Assembly: GCF_001613935.1 (NCBI RefSeq)
Contig: NZ_LQCI01000006.1
Coordinates: 1-64,000, forward strand
From: Amycolatopsis regifaucium
GTDB lineage: Bacteria; Actinomycetota; Actinomycetes; Mycobacteriales; Pseudonocardiaceae
DNA: 64,000 nt
Reading direction: 5' to 3'
Shown here: positions 60,171 through 64,000 of the stretch, in pieces
How positions within the stretch are numbered: the stretch's first letter is position 1
How the letters are laid out: each line of letters opens with the position of its first letter
Position numbers and translations under genes: made by a program
Notes under the pieces: model-generated
The model's database searches: none
What the model was told of the DNA's origin: nothing
Seen by the model: the letters and a program-made list of their open reading frames with translations, nothing else

Positions 60171-62042
60171 CTAGCCCAGCTGTTTGTCGACGAAGCACCA
60201 GCGCCAGGTCTCGCCGGGCTCGTGGCTGCGCATCACCGGGTGCAGGGTGTCGTGGAAGTGCTCGGTCGCGTGCTTGCCCGGTGACGAGTCGCAGCAGGCC
60301 ACGTTCCCGCATTTGACGCATTCGCGCAGATGCACCCAGGTCATCCCGTTCTCGACACAGACCGCGCATTCGCCGGGCGCATCGGGCTGGACTTCTGGCC
60401 AACTCTTGGTCAGATGCTTGCAGGAGCCCGCCGTCGCGGCGGGCGTGCGCAGTTCACGATCGGAGTCCGGCACGGTCTCCTCCTCCCTGTCCAGCATGGA
60501 TTCCTCGATGTCGAGGCGTTCGAGGATCCGGCGCAGGACATCATCATCGGCCATGCCGGAGTCGCGCGCCTCCAGGAACTTCGCCCGTTCGACTTCGAGC
60601 AGTTTCAGCCGCAGGCGCCGATACGCGTCGCTCGGCGTCTCGGTCAGCGTGCTCTGCCTGCCGAGCTCCTCCCAAGCCGAATCGGATCGGTGCTGAAGGC
60701 GGCTGCGCAGGCGCTCGACGATGTCGTCGGGGTCGTCAGGAGTCCGGATCTTGTCCAGCTGCTCGATCGCGGCCCGCGTCATGTTGTTGAGCACGGCGGC
60801 CTCCTGCAACGCGTCTTCGGCGGGATCCGGCGGCGGCAGTTTCAGGCGCCGCACCAGCACCGGCAGCGTCGTCCCGTGCAGCACCAGCGTGCCGGCCACG
60901 ACGACGAACGCGACCAGGACCAGCACGGCCCGCTGCGGGGTGTCGGCGGGCAGCACGAACGCCGCCGCGAGCGTGACGACCCCGCGCATCCCCGCCCAGG
61001 CGATCACCGCCGAGTACCGCCATGGCCAGGCGTGACGGCGGAACACCCGTCTCGCCAGGCCGATACCGGCCATCCAGACGATGCGGGTGACGATCGTCGC
61101 GGCGAGCGTGGCGGCGCAGATCAGCACCAGCTGGGACCAGCTCAGCCCGCTGTGGCCGACCTCGGTCATGATCCGCCGGACCTGCAGGCCGATCAGCAGG
61201 AAGACGATGTTCTCCAGCAGGAACTGGATCGTCTGCCAGTTCAGCCTGCTCGCCAGCCGGGACCGGCCCGAAAGCATGCTGGGCGCCTTGTGCCCGAGGA
61301 TCAGGCCCGCGACGACCACGGCGATCACCCCGGAGCCGTGGATCGCCTCGGCGGCGATGTAGGCGACGAACGGAACCACCAGCGAAAGCGCGGTGTCGGT
61401 GACCGGGTCTTCGAGGTGGGTGCGGATCATCGCGGCGATCGCGCCGACGGCGACCCCGATCACCAGCCCACCGCCCGCGGCGAGCACGAAATCCCCGCCG
61501 ACCTGCAGCAGGCTGACCGAACCCGCGATGGCCGCGATGGCGGTCCGCAGCGCGACCAGCGCGGCCGCGTCGTTGAAGAGGCTCTCGCCCTCCAGCAGCC
61601 GGGTCAGTTTGCGCGGCATGCCGACCTTGCGGGCGACCGCGGTGGCCGCCACCGCGTCGGGTGGGGCGACCACCGCGCCGATCGCGAGCCCGGCGGCGAG
61701 CGGCAGACCGGGGATCACCAGCCACGCCACGACGCCGACCGCGGCCGTGGTGAAGATGACGAGGCCCACCGACAGCAACAGGATGGGTCCGCGGTTGCGG
61801 CGGAAGTCGATCAGCGACGTGCGGATCGCGGTCGCGTACAGCAGCGGGGGCAGCAACCCCAGCAGGACGACCTCCGGGTCCAGTTCGTACTCCGGGACGC
61901 CGGGGACGTACGAGGCGACGACCCCGACGGCGATCAGGCACAGCGGCGCCGACCAGTCGAGTTTCCGCGCCGCGGCGGTGACCAGGAGGACGGCCACCAC
62001 CAGTGCCACGAGTTCTACCGCGATCTCCACACCGCCCATCAT
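60171..62042 (-). CDS. CPA1-type Na+/H+ antiporter with C-terminal UBP zinc finger
   Basis: A 623-residue fusion. Residues ~5-410 form the 11-12-helix CPA1 (NhaP-like) antiporter with GAVVAPPDAVAATAVARKV and LLEGESLFNDAAALVAL, the latter with the transport-site Asn-Asp pair. Residues ~420-540 are cytoplasmic and helical, containing the SDAYRRLRLKLLEVERAKFL regulatory helix. Residues ~541-623 are a UBP-type zinc finger: CKHLTKS, CAVCVENG, CVKCGNVACCDSSPG and FHDTLHPV, with the Cys/His ligands kept. UBP fingers bind the C-terminus of ubiquitin in eukaryotes; here the partner is unknown. Two ATGs (62042, 62039) are possible. Confidence 0.88.
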   Translation of the reverse strand: MMGGVEIAVELVALVVAVLLVTAAARKLDWSAPLCLIAVGVVASYVPGVPEYELDPEVVLLGLLPPLLYATAIRTSLIDFRRNRGPILLLSVGLVIFTTAAVGVVAWLVIPGLPLAAGLAIGAVVAPPDAVAATAVARKVGMPRKLTRLLEGESLFNDAAALVALRTAIAAIAGSVSLLQVGGDFVLAAGGGLVIGVAVGAIAAMIRTHLEDPVTDTALSLVVPFVAYIAAEAIHGSGVIAVVVAGLILGHKAPSMLSGRSRLASRLNWQTIQFLLENIVFLLIGLQVRRIMTEVGHSGLSWSQLVLICAATLAATIVTRIVWMAGIGLARRVFRRHAWPWRYSAVIAWAGMRGVVTLAAAFVLPADTPQRAVLVLVAFVVVAGTLVLHGTTLPVLVRRLKLPPPDPAEDALQEAAVLNNMTRAAIEQLDKIRTPDDPDDIVERLRSRLQHRSDSAWEELGRQSTLTETPSDAYRRLRLKLLEVERAKFLEARDSGMADDDVLRRILERLDIEESMLDREEETVPDSDRELRTPAATAGSCKHLTKSWPEVQPDAPGECAVCVENGMTWVHLRECVKCGNVACCDSSPGKHATEHFHDTLHPVMRSHEPGETWRWCFVDKQLG

Positions 62043-62079
62043 CACCCGAGGGCTCCGGCGCGCGCGCACCGAGGCAGGG

Positions 62080-62484
62080 CTACCGCTGTTCGATCCGGAC
62101 CAGGGTGCCCGCCGGGTCGCGGAAAGCGCAGTCACGGACGCCGTGGGGTTGGTCGATGGGTTCCTGGACGACATCGGCGCCGGTCGCCTGGATCCGGTCG
62201 AACGTCGCGTTCAGGTCCCGGGTGGCGAGCAAGATGGTCGCGTAGGTGCCCTTCGCCATCAGTTCGGCGATCGTGACGCGTTCCTCTTCGGTCAGCTCCG
62301 GATCGGCGACAGGGGACTGGAGCGCGATCGACGTCCGCGGCTGTCCCGGTGCGCCCACGAGGACCCGGCCCGGGTCTTCCTCACGTACTTCGAAGCCCAG
62401 GATGTCGCGATAGAAGGAAAGTGAAGCCTCGAGATCGTCGGCGGGGAGGAAGGACGCGTGAATCGAGAGGGTCATGCGACTCAA
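62080..62484 (-). CDS. VOC-family (glyoxalase/bleomycin-resistance-like) protein
   Basis: A 134-residue two-module VOC protein. The modules are SIHASFLPADDLEASLSFYR to the loop EDPGRVLVGAP, and MAKGTYATILLATRDLNATF to GVRDCAFRDPAGTLVRIEQR. The metal ligands would be His9 and the Glu residues of each module (E near the C-terminus is RIEQR). Function could be small-molecule binding, dioxygenase or isomerase. It overlaps the AraC gene by four bases (ATGA), so the two form an operon. Confidence 0.87.
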   Translation of the reverse strand: MSRMTLSIHASFLPADDLEASLSFYRDILGFEVREEDPGRVLVGAPGQPRTSIALQSPVADPELTEEERVTIAELMAKGTYATILLATRDLNATFDRIQATGADVVQEPIDQPHGVRDCAFRDPAGTLVRIEQR

Positions 62485-62924
62485 GGTAGGTCGGCGCGCG
62501 GAGGAGCCGCTTCTTTATTCCTGATCGGCCGCATGACCTGTTTGACGACGCAGCCGGGCATGCCGCGGCCGTCTTCCATCGCCTGTTTTCGGTAGGCGCT
62601 CGGCGACATGCCGACCAGCTCGGAGAACCGTGTGCTGAAGGTGCCCAGTGACGAGAAGCCGACGTCGAAGCAGACTTCGGTGACCGACATGTCCCCGCGT
62701 CGCAGCAGCATCATGGCCCGCTCGATCCGGCGGGTCATCAGGTAGCTGTAGGGCGATTCGCCGTACGCGGCCCGGAACTCGCGGCTCAGATGCCCGGCGG
62801 AGACGTGGACGCCCCGCGCCAGCGCCTCGACGTCGAGCGGTTGCGCGTAGTCGCGGTCGATCCGGTCGCGGACGCGTCGCAGCATGGCGAGGTCGCGCAG
62901 GCGCGGGTCGGGTTTGCCGGTCAC
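62481..62924 (-). CDS. AraC-type HTH regulator
   Basis: A 147-residue protein with only the double HTH of AraC: DAYAQPLDVEALARGVHV (first helices) and SVTEVCFDVGFSSLGTFSTR with FSELVGMSPSAYRKQ (second HTH). There is no separate sensor domain. It is co-transcribed with the VOC gene and probably regulates it. Confidence 0.9.
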   Translation of the reverse strand: MTGKPDPRLRDLAMLRRVRDRIDRDYAQPLDVEALARGVHVSAGHLSREFRAAYGESPYSYLMTRRIERAMMLLRRGDMSVTEVCFDVGFSSLGTFSTRFSELVGMSPSAYRKQAMEDGRGMPGCVVKQVMRPIRNKEAAPPRADLP

Positions 62925-62941
62925 CCGGGAAGCGTACGCCG

Positions 62942-62975
62942 AAAGGCCCCTTCGCCGGGCGGCGAAGGGGCCTTT
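62942..62975 (-). terminator. Terminator of csxA
   Basis: AAAGGCCCCTTCGCC (62942-62956) pairs perfectly with GGCGAAGGGGCCTTT (62961-62975) around GGGC, 14 bp past the csxA stop on the minus strand. A and T runs at the ends favour intrinsic termination. Confidence 0.85.
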
Positions 62976-62988
62976 GGCGATTCCCGTC

Positions 62989-63999
62989 CTAAAGGGTGAT
63001 CTTGTCGACGTTGGGGCCGCCGTTCGCCGTGGTGGCGACCGCCTTGATCTTGTTCACCCCCGCCGCCAGGGTCACCCGGACGGTTTTCGTCGTCCAGGTC
63101 GGCCACGCCCCGGTTCCGCCGAAGGCGACGCCCGACGCACTGATCGAGCCGTTGACGGAGAAGTCCAGCGGGCGGCTGGTCGTCGTCCCGTTGGCGTACC
63201 GGACGACGACGTCGTAGGTGCCCGCCGCCGGTGCGGTGACGGTCCACTCGACCGAGCTGCCCGCCACGTTGTCGTAGTTGACGAAACCAGTGCCGGTGTA
63301 GCCGGCGTGGTTGGACTCCACCGCGCCCTGGACGATCGTGGCGTCCTCGGCCTGGTAGTCGACCGGGTTGCCCGGGCCGGGGCCGGAGCCATCGGCCGGA
63401 ACGGTCTGCGTCCCGGTGTTCCAGCCGGAGACCCGCACCGAAGGCTTGGAGCCCTTGAGGTCGGCCGTGCGGTACTTCGCGGTCAGCGTGGTCGTTTCAC
63501 CCGGCCACAGGCTCACCGCGTTGTCGTTCCACTCCACCGGGAGAACCGGCTTGCCCGCGGAATCCACCATGTGCGTGTCGACGTAGAACGCCGGGAGCTT
63601 GCCGCCCGAGGTGTTCTTCAGTGTCACGGTCGTGGTGGTGGTGCCGTCGGCACCGGCGACCGAGTTCGCCGTCGCGCCGACGGACGCCTGGCCGAGGTTG
63701 TTCAGCCCGGACAGATCCGCGAACGCCGACTGCGGGGTGTAGTACCAGTCGCTGGCGCCCCAGTTGAGCGTGTCCGCCTTGGTGGAGAGCCAGTACACGT
63801 TCCGGCTGACCTCCTTGCCGGACGAGTCGGTGAGCACCAGCTTCGCCAGATAGGTCGTCGACAGCCCGCTCACCGCCGGAACGGTGACCGCGGTGGCCTT
63901 GGCGCCCAGCGCGCCGACCGACAGCCCGGTCTTGGTGTTGCTGTACTTCTCCGTGCCGTCGAGGTTGTACAGCTTCGTGGTCGCCGTCAGCCCGCTCAC
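62989..63999 (-). CDS. csxA: Exo-beta-D-glucosaminidase C-terminal part with CBM35 (5' end outside the window)
   Basis: The gene enters from the right edge; only its last ~336 codons are present. The beginning (KLYNLDGTEKYSNTKTGLSV, then NVYWLSTKADTLNWGASDWYY) is the C-terminal beta-sandwich region of a GH2-type exo-glucosaminidase. A linker (PADGSGPGPGNPV) leads to a CBM35 module: DYQAEDATIVQGAVESNHAG, TGTGFVNYDNVAGSSVEWTV and NKIKAVATTANGGPNVDKI. This matches my memory of Amycolatopsis orientalis CsxA, which releases glucosamine from the non-reducing end of chitosan; its CBM35 binds uronic acids with Ca2+. It is secreted. Confidence 0.88.
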   Translation of the reverse strand: MSGLTATTKLYNLDGTEKYSNTKTGLSVGALGAKATAVTVPAVSGLSTTYLAKLVLTDSSGKEVSRNVYWLSTKADTLNWGASDWYYTPQSAFADLSGLNNLGQASVGATANSVAGADGTTTTTVTLKNTSGGKLPAFYVDTHMVDSAGKPVLPVEWNDNAVSLWPGETTTLTAKYRTADLKGSKPSVRVSGWNTGTQTVPADGSGPGPGNPVDYQAEDATIVQGAVESNHAGYTGTGFVNYDNVAGSSVEWTVTAPAAGTYDVVVRYANGTTTSRPLDFSVNGSISASGVAFGGTGAWPTWTTKTVRVTLAAGVNKIKAVATTANGGPNVDKITL

Positions 64000-64000
64000 C

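Overview
The window is a high-GC actinobacterial chromosome segment. The closest match I recognise is Amycolatopsis, orientalis group: the partial gene at the right edge reads like the C-terminal part of the A. orientalis exo-beta-D-glucosaminidase CsxA with its CBM35 module. GTG starts, ATGA/GTGA overlaps, a PknG-type kinase, a CoaE-UPF0157 fusion and an MmpS-like protein fit the order Pseudonocardiales. The content is chromosomal and core-like. I saw no phage, plasmid, insertion sequence, CRISPR array, rRNA or tRNA.

Left part (1-14.6 kb): an azoreductase gene divergent from a MarR regulator, a DUF6506 gene, a LysR regulator, a stand-alone GyrB-like ATPase-domain protein with a lipoprotein, a complete branched-chain amino-acid ABC operon (livJ-H-M-G-F, minus strand), a decayed pair (frameshifted alpha/beta hydrolase and truncated LysR), a PaaI-type thioesterase, DNA polymerase I and a DinB-like protein.

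Centre-left (14.8-22.8 kb): six tightly coupled plus-strand genes: trypsin-like protease, PknG-like kinase, vWA/zinc-ribbon protein, GlnX-like four-helix membrane protein, solute-binding lipoprotein and a Trypco1-domain protein. It looks like the mycobacterial GlnH-GlnX-PknG nutrient-sensing relay merged with a trypsin/Trypco1 effector module, and is the best candidate here for a poorly described system.

Middle (22.8-42.3 kb): a self-regulated TetR/YhgE-Pip/degenerate-ATPase operon, tandem GNAT paralogues with a methyltransferase, rpsA, a small minus-strand gene, coaE, an operon of a GT39-like mannosyltransferase with a histidine kinase and response regulator behind a paralogous GT39, a DUF402 gene, a DUF5685 gene with a cysteine-rich tail, and uvrB.

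Right part (42.4-64 kb): an S37 peptidase, an enoyl-CoA hydratase family gene, a secreted-hydrolase/ABC-ATPase fusion with its permease, a terC gene behind a yybP-ykoY (Mn2+) riboswitch, an S9 peptidase, a RES/MbcTA-like toxin-antitoxin pair, a LacI regulator divergent from an FGGY kinase, AraC, NUDIX, MmpS-like, FetB-like and histidine-phosphatase genes, a Na+/H+ antiporter fused to a UBP zinc finger, VOC and AraC genes, and partial csxA.

Across the window, long near-perfect palindromes of two recurring families sit almost only between convergent genes or at gene ends, and probably act as bidirectional terminators or REP-like elements.
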